Source of the DNA: Castor canadensis
Taxonomy: Eukaryota; Chordata; Mammalia; Rodentia; Castoridae
Direction: 5' to 3'
Length of the DNA stretch: 64,000 nucleotides
Assembly: GCF_047511655.1 (NCBI RefSeq)
Contig: NC_133390.1
Span: forward strand, 134,717,583-134,781,582
The notes under the pieces: generated by a model
What the model was told of the DNA's origin: nothing
The model's input: only the letters and a program-made list of their open reading frames with translations
The model's database searches: none
Part shown: in pieces, positions 12,285 to 24,691 of the stretch
How positions within the stretch are numbered: the stretch's first letter is position 1
Layout of the letters: each line of letters begins with the position of its first letter
Position numbers and translations under genes: made by a program

Positions 12285-12815
12285 CTATTTCTCCTTCACT
12301 TCTGAAAGATGATTTCATTAAATAGAAAATTTTAGATTGGAGGGATTTTTTTCTTCCAAGACTCAATATTCTCCCCGTTCTTTTTTTGTTTCATGGTTTC
12401 TGAAAGAAATCTGATGTCATTCTTTTCTTTGTTCCTTTGAAGGTGAGGTGTTTCCCACTGCTTAGCTGCTTTTTAGGTTTTTCTCATTGTCTCTGATTTT
12501 ATGTAGATTGAATATGATTTGCCTAAGCATAGTTTTTGGTATTTTCCCACGATGTACTGTGAGTTTTTCTGAGTGACAGTTGGCATCTGTCGTTAGTTAT
12601 GAAAATTTGTCAGCCATAATCACTTCAAATACTTCTCTTTCTTTTTCTCTCTTTTTCTCTCTCTGATATCCCATCACACATGTTAATATCTTTAGGAATT
12701 GTCGCATAGTTCTTGAGTGTTCTATTCTTCTGTTATTTTTTTTCTCTATTTTTCAGTTTTGGAAGTTCTGGTGACACAGATACAAGTCCACTGATGTTTT
12801 CATCACCATACCCAG
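12285..12815 (-). mobile_element. Old L1M internal region, antisense
   Basis: Read on the plus strand, it follows the known antisense pattern of an L1M 5' region: gatgtcattcttttctttgt, ctgctttttaggtttttctc, gattgaatatgatttgccta, cacttcaaatacttctcttt. It is abutted by a sense L1 fragment on the left, so at least two independent L1M pieces lie here in opposite orientation. Confidence 0.65.
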
Positions 12816-12844
12816 GGTATATAAGGGATAATTAACAGCATTCT

Positions 12845-12901
12845 TCACTTCTGTCATGATGTGCCTAGGTCCAACTAAACACCTCAGAAAGGATAATTTA
12901 T
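12845..12901 (-). mobile_element. MaLR-type LTR, outer piece (split by L1)
   Basis: The short stretch ending acctcagaaaggataattta corresponds to the edge of an ERVL-MaLR (MST/MT-like) LTR in antisense. The rest of the LTR resumes at 14683. The last 17 bases (12885-12901) are the left copy of the target-site duplication made by the L1 that splits it. The LTR has no coding content. Confidence 0.65.
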
Positions 12902-14665
12902 CTTTTTATCATTTTTATTAGGATATATTTGTTGTAGATGGGGGATTCATTATGACATTTCTGAGTAAGTTTACATTGTACATTGGTTAAAGTACCCCCA
13001 CCATCTCCCCCCGCAACCCCCTCCCCACCCCACTTAAAGCACTTGCAAGAGGCTTCATCATTCTATTTCGTATATGTATATGAAGCCCATAAACCATATT
13101 CCCTCACCTTAATCTCCTTCATTCACCCTCCCCCTCCCATAAGTACTCCTCACTGTACTTATTTTATAGTCCTGTCTTTCATTATTAATTCCAAAGTCAG
13201 TGCTCAAAGGGGTTTCTCAGTGTATCCCCATTGTGAGTATACTTTACTTTGGTCAGTTTAATGCCTTCCATTACTCTCCCTTACCTCTTCCCTTCCACTC
13301 CGTATTATTCAATAGCTCTTAGTACATATCATTGTATCCTCTACCTGCACAGATCTTATGTATTTCAATATTATTGACTCTCTATCATTCTTTTTTCCTT
13401 TCCCTCCTCCCTCAAGTTTCATAAAGTAGTTCCACTATTTCAAACTTGTATTACATATAGATTTGTATATGATCATGTTTGTTTTTGTGTATATGTTTGT
13501 CCTCTACATATGAGAGAAAACATGCAGTCTTTGTCTTTCAGAACCTGGTTTACTTCACTAAACATACAGTCCTCCAATTGCAAATTGCATTCATTTACCT
13601 TTAAACTACATGATATCAATTCTTCCTTATGGCTGAATAAAATTCCATTATATATATATTTACATAAATATGTATGTGTGTGATGCATATATATATATAT
13701 ATATATCACAATTTCTTAATCCATTTATCAGTTGTAGGGCATCTGGGTTGTTTCCATAGCTTGGCTATTGTGGACAGTGCTGTAATAAACATGGGTGTGC
13801 AGGTGTCTCTATTGTATCATGACTTACCTTCCCTCAGGTATATGGCCAGGAGAGGTATCACTGGATCATATGGCAGTTCTATTTTTAGCTTTTTAGGGAA
13901 TCTCCACACTGCTTTTTATAATGGTTGCACTAATTTACATTCCCACCAACAGTGTATAAGCGTTCCTGGTTTGCTGTATCCTCACCAACATTTGTTGTTT
14001 TTTGTGTTCTGTTCTTGATGATAGCCATTCTAACTGAGATGAGATAAAATCTTAGTATAGTTTTAATTTGCGTTTCTTTTCTAGTCAGGGAAATTGAACA
14101 CTTCTTCATGTATTTATTGAACTTTTTGTACCTCTTCCTTTGAAAATTCCCTATTCAATTCATGTGCCCATGTCTTCATTGGGATGTAGATCCTTTGGAG
14201 GTAGAGTTTTTTGAGCTCCCTGTATATTCAGGTTATCAAACCCTTGTCAGATGAATAACTGACAAAGATTTTCTCCCAATCTCTGGACAGTCTCTTAAGT
14301 CTAGTGACTGTATTTTGCAGTGCAGAGGCTTTTTAGTTTGATGCAGTTCTATTTGCTCATTCTTTTTCTCACTTGCTGAGCCCTGATGCTTCTATTTAGG
14401 AAGTCATCACCTATATGTTCCAGTGTATTTCCTATTACTTCCTGGAGTTGTTTCAAAGTTTCAGGCCATGCATTAAGGTCTTTGATCCACTTTGAGTTGA
14501 TATTGGTACAGGGAGAAAGACAGGGATCTAGTTTCAGTCTTCTACATCTGGATATTCAGTTTTCCCAGCAGCATTTGTTGAATAGGCTATCTTTCTTTAT
14601 CACATGTTTTAGGCTCCTTTCTCAAAAATCGATTGGCTATAGCTTTGTGGATTTATGTCTAGGTC
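12902..14665 (-). mobile_element. LINE-1, 5'-truncated, antisense, inserted in an LTR
   Basis: On the minus strand this is an L1 3' end: the C-terminal part of ORF2 followed by the 3' UTR. In plus-strand reading, the landmarks are gtgctgtaataaacatgggt, tggatcatatggcagttcta, cattcccaccaacagtgtat and ccttgtcagatgaataactg. It closely resembles the minus-strand part of the L1 at 54-56 kb. It is bounded by a 17-bp direct repeat with one mismatch (cagaaaggataatttat at 12885-12901; cagaaacgataatttat at 14666-14682), interpreted as the target-site duplication. The 159-aa plus-strand ORF at 14386-14865 is antisense to ORF2 and not a gene. Confidence 0.9.
13686..13706. repeat. (TA)n microsatellite inside the L1
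   Basis: About ten TA units, next to atgtatgtgtgtg. It expanded inside the L1 copy, since the related copy at 54.97 kb lacks it. Confidence 0.85.
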
Positions 14666-14682
14666 CAGAAACGATAATTTAT

Positions 14683-15020
14683 AAAGAACAGAGGTCTATT
14701 TACCTTGTTGCTCTGGAGGCTAGGAGCCTAAGGACAGTGGTACCGATATCTGTCCAACCTCTGGTGAGGGTTTCTTCCTGCATCATAACATGGCTGAGGA
14801 AACCTCATGGTGAGACAGAGCAAGTTCACTTTTATAGCAAGGCTAGTCCTGTGATAATCCATTAATCCATACACTGGTAATTGTAATGTTATCATTATCA
14901 TGACGGCTCTGCTTTCACGAGCAAATCACTCCTCGGAGGTCACAATTCTCAAACATCATCAACATGCACTGGATTAAGTTTAAAATACATTAAATTTGGG
15001 GAACACACTCAAGCCATAGA
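14683..15020 (-). mobile_element. MaLR-type LTR, main piece (split by L1)
   Basis: Plus-strand text gataatttataaagaacaga, ggtctatttaccttg, ctctggaggctaggag, cctctggtgagggtttcttc and gaacacactcaagccatag follows the complement of an ERVL-MaLR (MST/MT-like) LTR. It continues the piece at 12845-12901. It is solo, with no internal retroviral sequence. Confidence 0.75.
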
Positions 15021-15225
15021 GAAGTGTTTTGGAAATAGACATACTAGTTCTTATTCTTTCTTAGAGTTTTTGTGAACATTACAAAAACAAAAAATATGTG
15101 AACATTACACATTTGTTCTTGCATGTTGTCCACTTTTTTCATCAGAGGCCTTAGAACATTGCCATAGTATTTTAAATTCCTACTCTGACAATTCCAAAAT
15201 CTCTGATGCTCTGTCTCCTCAGTTC

Positions 15226-15369
15226 TTTTTATTGGGGGGTATTGTGTTGGTTTGGGTTTTTTGAGACAGGATCTTAATATGTAGTCTAAGGGTAGCCTGG
15301 AACTCAGAATACTCCTGCTTTTGCCCCCTGAGTGCTGAAATTACACGCATGCATCACCACGTCTGGCTT
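15226..15369 (-). repeat. B1 (7SL RNA-derived) SINE, antisense
   Basis: Plus-strand text ttgagacaggatcttaatat, gtagcctggaactcagaata, cctgagtgctgaaattacac and gcatgcatcaccacgtctgg is the complement of a B1 element, with the T-rich complement of its A-tail at about 15226-15257. It is shortened in the middle compared with murine B1. B1 elements are specific to rodents, which is the main evidence for the host order. Confidence 0.9.
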
Positions 15370-16566
15370 GTTTTGTTTTTATTTTGTCTTTTAGGATGCC
15401 TTATAGTTTACTGAAAGCAAATATGATGCATTGAGTAGAAAGAACTGAGGATAAGTAGAGCTTTAGTGCAATACTTTTTTGTTGTTTCTTATTTATCTGG
15501 TCAGAAGTTAGTCAAATTTATGTTTGCTGTTAAAAATGCCAGAGGCTAAAACTACTCTTTTGAGCTTTTGTTTTTGTCTCTTTTATTGTGCTTGAGTTTC
15601 AGCTACAGACTTTAAAAAAAAATAGTGCCTGATATGTACAGTCCTTTCAGTGGTAATTCCCTGTTACTACAGTGCAGTCCTGTTGATGGGGCCCTAAATT
15701 GCCAGGGGAGAAGCAGCATCCATAATCTTATAATTAGGACTTAGTCTTTCATCAAGTTTGTGCCCCTAGGCTGCAACCTACACAAATACTTCTCACATTT
15801 TTTCTCTCCTTAGAAAATTCAGAGGGGGTGAGAACAGGTATTAACCTTAACTCATGTTAAATAAGACTGGTAAAATGGGGGGAGGGTGGCTTTTGTTAAG
15901 GAGAAAAGAATGCTCTGAGTGCATTTCCACATGATTTCTTTCCTGTCCCCCCATGGAAGCATAAGGGAAGCTCTTCTGATCTTTATTCTGGGGACCTGTG
16001 TGCCTCTTAGAAGTACATTGCATAAAAGTGTAGGTCTCATTCAGGTTGGGCTACCAGGAGAAAACACTAGCAAACAGATAATTACTCTTCATGTGTCCTA
16101 CCAGCTATTGCCTCTAGCAGCTGTCTTTTCTCCCAGTAAGTTGTGGCTCTTTGTATTTGGTTAGCTCTACAGTTTTGAGAGGCAGTCATTTGTTTTGTGA
16201 CATCTGTACTCTGATGCATCTAAGAAGACACCTGATTGTCAGTTTGCTTGTTGTTTTTTTTTCTTATTATGAGTGCTGTAGTGATGACTTCCAAGCTCCT
16301 TACATGTCAGACCAGACAAGAAACCACAAATCAAAAAATCTTCAGCCTTATTCATCCTTATGGAATCCTTATATCCTCCATACATGGGCATCTTTAATAA
16401 AGGTAAATAAATTACTGAACAGGGAGAGGTAGGAATTTAAGATAATTGGCTACTGATTATACCAATACAGAATAAAATTATCAGAGCTGAAGCTTAAATT
16501 TTAAAAAATAATGAGGAAATATTATAAAACTTAATTCAGAAGGATGGTATACCATTTCATCTCTAT
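15370..16566. other. Unassigned DNA
   Basis: No gene or repeat is recognised. ORFs are 62-93 aa without motifs. Confidence 0.5.
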
Positions 16567-16636
16567 TTGCCTACTATACACAAGGCCTTGGGTTCCATCC
16601 CTGGCACTACACAAACCAAACCAAACCTAAACAAAA
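16567..16636 (+). repeat. ID-type SINE, 5'-truncated
   Basis: Only the second half remains: tgcctactatacacaaggcc, ttgggttccatccctggcac and a tail of acaaaccaaaccaaacc. The head with the A box is missing. Confidence 0.75.
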
Positions 16637-17197
16637 ATTCAACCCCCTCAACCTGACACTTGGGGGACTAAGACAATTGGAAATGAAATTTCTTAGCCTA
16701 GGCAGATAGGTTTCAAGTCACATACCCAGGCAGGCACCTTGACCATTCAGAGGCCAATGTGATACTGATACTGATTGTTGTCTAAATTTGTTGGCACTAT
16801 TCATAGTAGACTCAGCAGTTAATGTGGTGTCCCCAAGGACCTGTCTCTTTCTCATCTCTGCTGTTTTCTTCACTGGCTTCATTCTCAGGAATATTTTCCT
16901 TCCTGGGGTAAAGATGCTATTTTTGTCCTTCATCTACATAAAATAAATATATGCTGCCCATCTCTCATTGATGTTTCTTGTCCTGATAAAGGGACCTGGC
17001 TTAACAAGGATAAGGCACCAAGCAATGTCAGGAGAACAACACATTCCTTTATTTTCTGTTATGCTCATATCAGCCTAAATAACCTAAAACCTAAATAACA
17101 AACAAAATTCTATAAGGAATACTGGGTTTATTTGAGAATGAATAAGGAATTTTAAAATCTGGGATTTGCATGTCATGGCAGATCACAAGTATACACG
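16637..17197. other. Unassigned DNA
   Basis: No gene or known repeat is seen. Confidence 0.5.
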
Positions 17198-17552
17198 TTA
17201 TGGTTTGAATATGAAATGTCTCCACTTATGTGTTAAACACTTTGTCCCCAGCTGGTGGTGCTATTTTGGGAGGTTCTGGAAACCTTAGGAGGCAGGACTT
17301 AGAAGCAGGTCACTGTAGGCATGGTTTTAAAGCTTATACCTGGAACCTTCCTTGCTGTCTGTTTCCTGTCTAACAGAGGTAGAGAGCCTCCTCCTCCACT
17401 CACTCCCCCTGCCATAATGTTCTACCCAAGCACATGGGGTCAAGTGACAATGGACTGAACCCTCTGAAACCCTGAACTAAAATAAATCTTTCCTCCTGTA
17501 AGTTGTTTCCAACAGGTATTTCATCACAGTGAAGAGGAAGTCAACTAATACA
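17198..17552 (+). mobile_element. Solo LTR, ERVL-MaLR (MT/ORR1-like)
   Basis: It starts ttatggtttgaatatgaaat and ends gaagaggaagtcaactaata-ca. Internal landmarks are tttgtccccagctggtggtg, atggactgaaccctctgaaa, and a 'ctaaaataaatctttcctcc' stretch that holds the polyadenylation signal AATAAA. Then come gtatttcatcacagtg and the end. This is the pattern of a rodent MaLR LTR. No internal sequence follows, so it is a solo LTR. Confidence 0.85.
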
Positions 17553-19983
17553 ATATCCAAGGAGGTTTTTCAAGGGCTAGTGCAAGATTATTGTAAAAGC
17601 AAAAATGAGAAATTCCCAAGAATAAGCTGTTTTGGAACAAAATGCTTTGGCTATAGAAGCTCATTGCAGGAGCTGGTATTTGCTGATTGGTGAGACTGGT
17701 TGTCACCAGGCAATGTCTTCATAGAAACAACCATGGCTACTTAAGGATGCAGCAAGGACTAGCAGAGGCTCTTGTGACATTCTTCTTGTTAAGCCAATCA
17801 TTCATGAAGGCCATCCCCTCATGCCTCACAGCTCCATTTTGCCAGGATCTGACATTAGTGACTCCATTGGTACTGACAACTTTCATGTCAGAGAACTCTT
17901 TTGCATGTTATATGTCCTTAGGGAATAAATAAATGACCCATGAGATCAGAGCCTTTATACCCAATGAACAAAACCAAAAAAAACGCTTTTTATGCCCAGG
18001 GCCATCCTGATAATCTCCATCATGCCCAACATAGTGCTAAACACAAGGTAACTTCACATAAATACAAAAAAAGGAGGGGGGATATGTTGTCAAGTGATTG
18101 ATCAACTTAAAGAAAAAGAATTGTATTACAACATCTCTGGGGACTGGTGGGGGCAGTGGATATACACAAAGCAGAGTTAGGGGGTGATCTCACCCAGAAA
18201 GCAATGTGACACCCCCATCCTGTCATCACCAGATTCATGTGCAGCCCAGAGTCCAGTCAGTTTGTTTGGCTCCATGTCAAGACATCCAAATACTTGTCAG
18301 GACTGTGTCAAAATCATTGCAGAAGTTCAAAGTCTTTAGGCTCAAGCAATTCCAGAAATATCCACGGGCAACTGGAATTTTGCAAGGTATTGGGAGGAAG
18401 CAAATTACGGGAGAAGAAGATTGAAAAAAGTTTTCTTTTTTCTCAAGTGAATTCTGAGCACAGTTACATTAAAAATCTAAGGACTTTTTGAATAATAAGA
18501 GCCGTGAAAGGATGATATAGTGGACAGAGATCAAGATGGGTCAAGAAATACATGGGATTCTTGGGAGAAGAACAGAACCAAAACTAAGGGAAAGGCAGAC
18601 TGATTGAAGGGAGAAGACACTCCCCTGTCTAGGAAGAACTGAATACCTGTGGCAGAGCTGTCAGAGTGACCTTTGTCACTGTTGAACATTATGTTTAAAT
18701 ATCAGTGAAAGCACAAGCTACACTTCCACAATTCAGACACTGTCACATGGAAGACAAAGGATGAATATAATAACAGTGGGCTTTTTTGTTGGTTTGTTTC
18801 AAGAGGAAGGAGCATGACATGAAACACAAACTCTGATTGTAAGATGTATCCCCATTTTGGGAACATGGAGGATGTCGGGAAAGGGTGTGGATCAGAATCA
18901 GGGAAACACAATCATCTTCTTTCCGTATGGCAGGCTCAACAATGCTCTATTTAAAGCTTCATTATTTCCCAATACTCCAAGGTAAAGAGCTGACTTGTTT
19001 GTTTCCTCACCTGAGTGCCATAGGAAGCATCCTAGTTCAAGACAGGACCAAAGAAAAAGGCAATGTCATTTTCCAAAGTTATTCATATCTGGGACAATAG
19101 CCATTTTCATGTCTGGACAACATGCAGGCGTCAGGAAGCTGAATTGTGGAAAAAGAACGTGGAGCCATGGGTCATAAGGGCCTGTCACAGCAGTGGTGTC
19201 TCTCTAGGTCCTTGGCTTTTTAGGAAAAGACATTGCCAGGCCTAGGAATCTGTGTGTCCAGGAAGGGTCCTTGTTGTTACAATGTTTGAAGGCAGGGATG
19301 TGGTTTTATATTTCTAAGGCACAATTCAGACTTGGGTTCTTCAACTTGGATAAGTGTTTCCTTAGAAACCCCAGGAGTTAGAATATTTATAGCCATAGAT
19401 AGGGCTGTTTCCATCTTGAAGTTTAGAGATTCCTACAGCAAAGTTGAAAAGCAAAGTGTAATTGACCTGAAGAAAATGGGTGAGGCCACCCAGAACTGCT
19501 GCAATAGATGTAGGCTGACTTAAGGAAGACATCTGTCTACTGGCCAAAGCCCAGGGGAGTCAGCAGCTCTCTGGGCTCTGGTGCTGGCCTAATTGATGGG
19601 TTTGACCTTCAAGTGGACACACAGCAGATCTCCAAGAGTGTGACATTATGAAAAACTAGATAAAGGGGACAATCAGAAGAGAATCACGTGGCCAGAGCTA
19701 ATTCCTGCTTCATAAGTAACCTTTAAACATGTGGGATATTCTTGATGAAGACAGGATTTAAACCTTTTAAGAAGGACAAATTATTTGAACAAATGCTGTT
19801 AACTTGCTACTTGTCGATGATCAACAGCTGAACCAATAAATCAGAGCACTTTCCATCTTGAATTATCTGTGTGAATCTACAGGAATAACTGCCCCATGTT
19901 CCTTCCATAGTAACCTAAACCTATCCCCTATCCACTCTCTGATCAGATTTTTCTAAGTTTTTCTTAAGTCAAAATATGGCTAC
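17553..19983. other. Unassigned DNA
   Basis: About 2.4 kb with no recognisable gene or repeat. ORFs are at most 84 aa. A purine-rich patch lies at 18065-18080. A short motif at 18180-18198 resembles 3470-3490, which may mean an unrecognised LTR. Confidence 0.45.
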
Positions 19984-21032
19984 CATCAATAACACAGACA
20001 ACAAAAAATGCTGGTGGGGCTGTGGAGAAAAAGGAACCCTTATACACTGTTGGTGAGAATGTAAATTAGTGCAACAGCTTGGAAAGTAATATGGAGGTCC
20101 CTCAAAAAACTAAAAATAGAACTGCCATATGATCCAGCGATACCATTCCTGGGCATACATCCAAAGGAATGTACTCCATGTTTATTGTAGCATTATTCAC
20201 GTTAGCCAAGCTTTGGAAACAGCCCAGATGCCCCACGACAGATGAATGGATTAAGAAAATGTGATATATATACACAATGGAGTTTTATTCGGCTATAAAG
20301 AAGAATGAAATTAATGTTGTTTGCAGTTAAATGGATGAAACTGGAGAACTTCATGTTGAGAAAAGTAAGCCAGGCTCAAACAGTCAAAGGTCATGTGTTT
20401 TCCCTCACATATGGAAGCTAGATCTATAAATTAAATGTATATATTGATACATATATGATCATATATAAACATACATATATATATAGTGGGAGAGGGAAGA
20501 CAACTTATTAGTGACTCTGTCTAAGGGGACTACAGGAGGCATGAGGGGAAGAAAATGTTAGAGAATGAAAAATATTGAAACAACTAATTTATATATGAAT
20601 ATAATAGAATGCACTGTACGGCAAGCTGTTGAATATTAGAGGAGCATAGTGCTAGAGAAAGAATAAGTAATGGGAGGTTAATTTGATTACAGCATGATAT
20701 ATGCAGGCCTGAAGTTCCAAGGTGAACCCCTTTGGACCATCAATATACATTTTTTTAAATGGAGGAGGGTAAAATTGTTCTTTTCCAGGGGAGGGTATTA
20801 GTGGGAGGGGTAGGCATAAGGAAAGGGTGAATGAGGGTGACTATGGTGGTTGTATTTTGTATTCGTATATTAAAATAGAATAATGAAACTTGTTGAAATT
20901 GTTTTAAGAAGGAGAAAGGGAAAGAGGGAGAACAATGACAGGGGTAAATCTAACTAAGACATATTGTAAGCACATATGTAAATTTCATGATGTATTCTTC
21001 TATACAGTTATTATATGCTAATAATTTTTTTA
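19984..21032 (+). mobile_element. LINE-1 3' end (ORF2 end and 3' UTR), sense
   Basis: The sense strand shows the classical end of L1 ORF2: ttatacactgttggtgagaa, ctgccatatgatccagcgat, tggattaagaaaatgtgata and gagttttattcggctataaa. A rodent L1 3' UTR follows, up to about 21030. The reading frame is broken. A TA-rich microsatellite (20430-20485) lies in the 3' UTR. The 3' UTR is of the same lineage as the antisense copy at 8.2-8.6 kb. Confidence 0.9.
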
Positions 21033-23221
21033 AAGTCTGCCTTGAGTGTGACAGTGAACTGAGGGTAATATATCAAGAGCACCAGACTAGAGTGTATTTA
21101 CTTAAGAATGTAAGTTTGATTGCCTGCTTTGTAAGCCCCAGAATTCTCTGTGAAGGTAAAATGTGAACCAGCAACCTGGTCATCATTGACTTTTGGCCCA
21201 GATTGGCAGCAGAGACTGGGACCTTCCACTCTTTTTGCTGAGCTGGAAAGCAGTGTGGGAATGGAGGGAGGGTCCCTCTTTCCCCTCCTTGTCAAAGAGG
21301 ATATTGATCATATCCTTTTCCTCCAGGTCATCACAGGGCTGGCCGTTCCAGGAAAAGCGACTCTTCCTAACGAGCCCCAGGAACACAACTCTACTGCTGT
21401 GCAGTAAGTAGTGTGTGGCATGGCTCCTTCCTGTCCTCTCCTCAGGGATCTCAGCAGAAACCCCTCTGCTCTTGTGAAGGCACAGCCTTGCTTGGTCTTC
21501 TGTCTGTTGGAAGGGTTAAGTCAAAAGAAAAGTTTTGGGGTACAGAATACAAACATTCTGCCTGCAGTTTGTATGGTATTGAATGCACTCCCTATGCCGC
21601 TACAAGATAATTATCCCAAATGTACCTGTTAGTACCTTGCATGAAATGGTTCAGTGGTTTCTGGCTGCTCCATAACTTTAGTGTCACACTGACCTCCAGG
21701 GATTGTTGTTGGAACAAAGGAGGCCTGTGGGGGCAGGTATAGGTCACGGTCACTACACACTGATATGACTCTTCCTTCTTCCTTCCAGCTTCATAACCAG
21801 CTTTGCCCTGACCCCAGAGCTTCATTTGGGCTCTTGACATCTTTGCTGTTTCTCCAGGCCAAGGACTGGGGGACACTCTCGCTGGAAAGGGGTGAGTGCC
21901 CATGACCTCTGGTAGGTAAGTAAAATGTAACTTACATAAGGTAGAAATGTTACCAGAACCTTCTTCTCCAGTGAGGAGGTCTCCAAAATGGAGAAGGCCT
22001 TCAGTTAGCCCTTAGGTACCTAGTTCATGATGTTATCACAAAAAGATTTTTAGGAAACATCAAGGTAGAGACTGAGGAAGTTTATTAGTAAAGTAAAGCA
22101 AAGGAAAGATAGAAACAGAGTACCATCCCAGACACATCTGACAACAGGTGCAATTAATGCTCTAACATTAGGGGTATTTATGGTGAAAAAGTATTAGGGA
22201 CTGGCTCAAATTCACCTTAGGAAAAGTGTTCCCCTTTGTTTTGACAGCTAGTATAACCAGTCATTTTTGCTGTTACATTGTCTGATCAATTAGTTCCAAA
22301 GATTTCAAGGTTGGTTTACTCATTAAATTTGGGTCACTATGACATAGATATTTGAACATTTCTTTAAACAAAGGATGGGTTTTGCCAGATACTCCTTTAA
22401 GACAGGTGTCCATCCTTGTGATAAGTATTTTTCTGTAGATATTTTTTGTGCCCAGAAGAGTCACTTTCCCAAGACTTCCTCCACCCCCATACGCGTCTTT
22501 TCTTTTAAGATATCCTTGTGCAGTTCTCAGAGTGAACTAATTATTTTTGGGCAAGTGGACAAGGTAGGTGGAGAGAACTGTTCTTTCTTCCTTTTTTTTT
22601 TCTTTTTTAAGAAATGTTACTACTTATTGAGGGGTGTAAAATTTAAAGTAAAGAAAGCAGTATGTTTTTAATCATTTGTGCAATGCTTTTTTGTAAATTC
22701 CTGGTTGCTGTTTCTCAAACCTCAATTTCCCTGATCTATGCTGCTGCAGAAGAAGGACTGGAAAAGGCAGGTCCTTCTCTACATAGAAATTACTCACTTG
22801 AGTCACACTTTCCTCCACAATACAGCACTACCCAGCTGCCAAACAAATGGCTTTACAACAAGGTTGAACCTTGTTTTGATTATGGGGGATTGCTTAAAAT
22901 TGAAGAATAACTTCCACACTTCTGTCAGTAATGAGAAAGACAGGGCTGACATCATTGTTACTTATTTTTTTAAGCATATTTAGTATTTATCAGAACATCA
23001 AGAGGGCATCATTTCTTACCTCAGGGACTTCCAGGATAATGCACTGAAGGTGTTTGTGAAAGCAAACCAGATGATGCGTGGTATACAATATAAAAGTGGG
23101 GTCCTCGCTTGGAGTTTCCCACTCTAGATCCTATTAATCATTCATTATTGATCCCTCATTCTAAAGATGGAGGGTGACATTGTAGGTGTCTTTTGGGATG
23201 TTTGCACAGCTGATCAATAGC
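21033..23221. other. Unassigned DNA; possible LTR-like part at about 22010-22520
   Basis: No gene is seen. ORFs reach 103 aa (21592-21903, minus) without motifs. The stretch 22070-22140 (ggaagtttattagtaaagta) resembles the antisense polyadenylation region of rodent LTRs, but I cannot confirm a family or edges. Confidence 0.4.
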
Positions 23222-23300
23222 CTGTGGGTTCCCACTAACATCCAGGGGTGGGACTCAGCAGCTCTGTGTTTTACAGGTCAATGATTCTTTGGAACCACTG
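23222..23300 (+). mobile_element. MER5-like hAT-Charlie MITE fragment
   Basis: The text ccaggggtgggactcagcag, ctctgtgttttacaggtcaa and ggaaccactg follows the second half of a MER5-type non-autonomous DNA transposon, including the terminal gaaccactg. The first half is not recognisable. Confidence 0.65.
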
Positions 23301-24015
23301 AGCTAGGTCAGTCATCAGGAAATCCAAGCCTGGGCTCAGACTTCCAGTCAATCTGGGAGACTTTCTTGAATGGAAGAAAGAGGGTCATTTCTTAAACTTA
23401 CCATGGACTCTAAGCTCAAAGACAGTAAGTGAGACCTGGAGGGAGGCAGTCCAAGTGGCTGTGTGCTTATTTTTTCTCCCTTGTTGGACGTGGGTCAGAG
23501 ATACAGACTTCTGTGACTAGCTAGAGGTGAGTGTTCCTTAAAAGGAACATCCCCAACTCAGTCACTATTACCAATTCCAACACTGTAGGGGACAGCATAA
23601 GCTTGTGAGATGTGGCACATGAGCTGGTGGCATCTCCAGACTGGTTTTAGCCACTGCTGTTCACCATGGTTCCTCAGGATAGCTGGCCCACTCCTATCTT
23701 CCCACCAATAAAAGATTTGGCCTATTAATAAATGCTTTCAGCAGGCCAAGGAAGCACTGAGCTATACATAGGTCAGCAGTTTGAAAATGCTACCCACATG
23801 TGTGGTAGCCTAGAAAAATCTAAACCCTTGAGGGCCAAGTATATATATTTGGATGTGGATACATTTCAGATTCACAAGTATTTGGCCAAGATCCAGAGAT
23901 GCCTGTGTCCACTGCATACTTACAGATTCCTCTTCCTCATGGTCCATGACTTGCAACTCACTACCCACACCCTGGGATGATTTTACACCCTCTACTTCTT
24001 ATATAGTTGACTGAT

Positions 24016-24019
<4 letters not shown>
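23301..24019. other. Unassigned DNA
   Basis: Nothing recognisable. An 82-aa ORF at 23732-23980 has no motif. Confidence 0.5.

Positions 24020-24056
<37 letters not shown>
24020..24056. repeat. (GA)n microsatellite
   Basis: About 18 uninterrupted GA units. The purity suggests it is likely to be length-polymorphic. Confidence 0.95.
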
Positions 24057-24059
<3 letters not shown>

Positions 24060-24079
24060 ATCGCTCCCCAATTCCTTTG

Positions 24080-24665
24080 TTATTTACTTATTCATCACAT
24101 AGTTTATTGTGTTCCTGCTACAACTTGCCAGCAGCATCCTGGACCCCAAGGGCATGCGGAGAACAATACAGATGAAACCCTTGTGCCCATGGAGTTTCTG
24201 CTCTGGCAGAGACAAATATTGAATCAATGATTACTTCTGAGTGATGGAAGAGGTGAGTTGCTCTGAAGAGCTATCCAGGAAAATGAGGCTTGAATGGAAT
24301 TCTTATAGATGCACATAGTTAAATGGGCCAAGATGTTTAGGATGGAATGAGTGCTCCAAGTAAAATACACAGTGTATTCAAGGGTCTTGTGGCAGAAGGT
24401 GGTGTAGCTGGCCCAGAGACAAGACTGGCAGCAAGTGTTGTTCATGGCTATTGTGCATAGTAAGGATTTGACTTTTAGTCTAAGAACAGTAAGAGTAATG
24501 AGAAGCCACTGAACTGTTTGAAGCTGGGAATTAAGGGGAAGAAGGTGTCCTCTTTGAAATGCATCGTGGTCCAGGTAAGGAATAACAGCAACTTCAACTA
24601 GGAGATGACCGTGAGGGTGGTAGGAAGGGATGGGTTTAGGAGTAACTGGGGAGGCAAAAGTAGTT
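24080..24665 (+). repeat. Ancient mammalian-wide repeat (family not named)
   Basis: It follows, at high divergence, a widespread old mammalian repeat. Landmarks are 'tggagtttctgctctggcagagac', recognisable as gagtttctgctctggcagag, then gaatgagtgctccaagtaaa, gtaatgagaagccactgaac, cgtggtccaggtaaggaata and acttcaactaggagatgacc. The 158-aa minus-strand ORF at 24224-24700 lies antisense to it and is not a gene. I am unsure of the family name (L2/CR1-like or DNA transposon). Confidence 0.55.
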
Positions 24666-24691
24666 CCATTTAGAAATGGATGTCTTCTGGA

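Noticed and set aside
12902..14665. Reading the L1 at 13 kb as also carrying a twin-priming inversion
   Set aside because: The whole stretch aligns in one orientation, and the LTR resumes directly behind the duplicated target site.
14386..14865. Longest ORF of the window (159 aa, plus)
   Set aside because: It lies on the antisense strand of L1 ORF2 and runs across the L1/LTR border. Antisense ORFs in LINEs are common and not evidence of a gene.
24020..24056. (GA)n, (TG)n, (TA)n and (CA)n arrays as possible CRISPR or other repeat-spacer systems
   Set aside because: These are uninterrupted dinucleotide microsatellites without spacers, in a mammalian genome.
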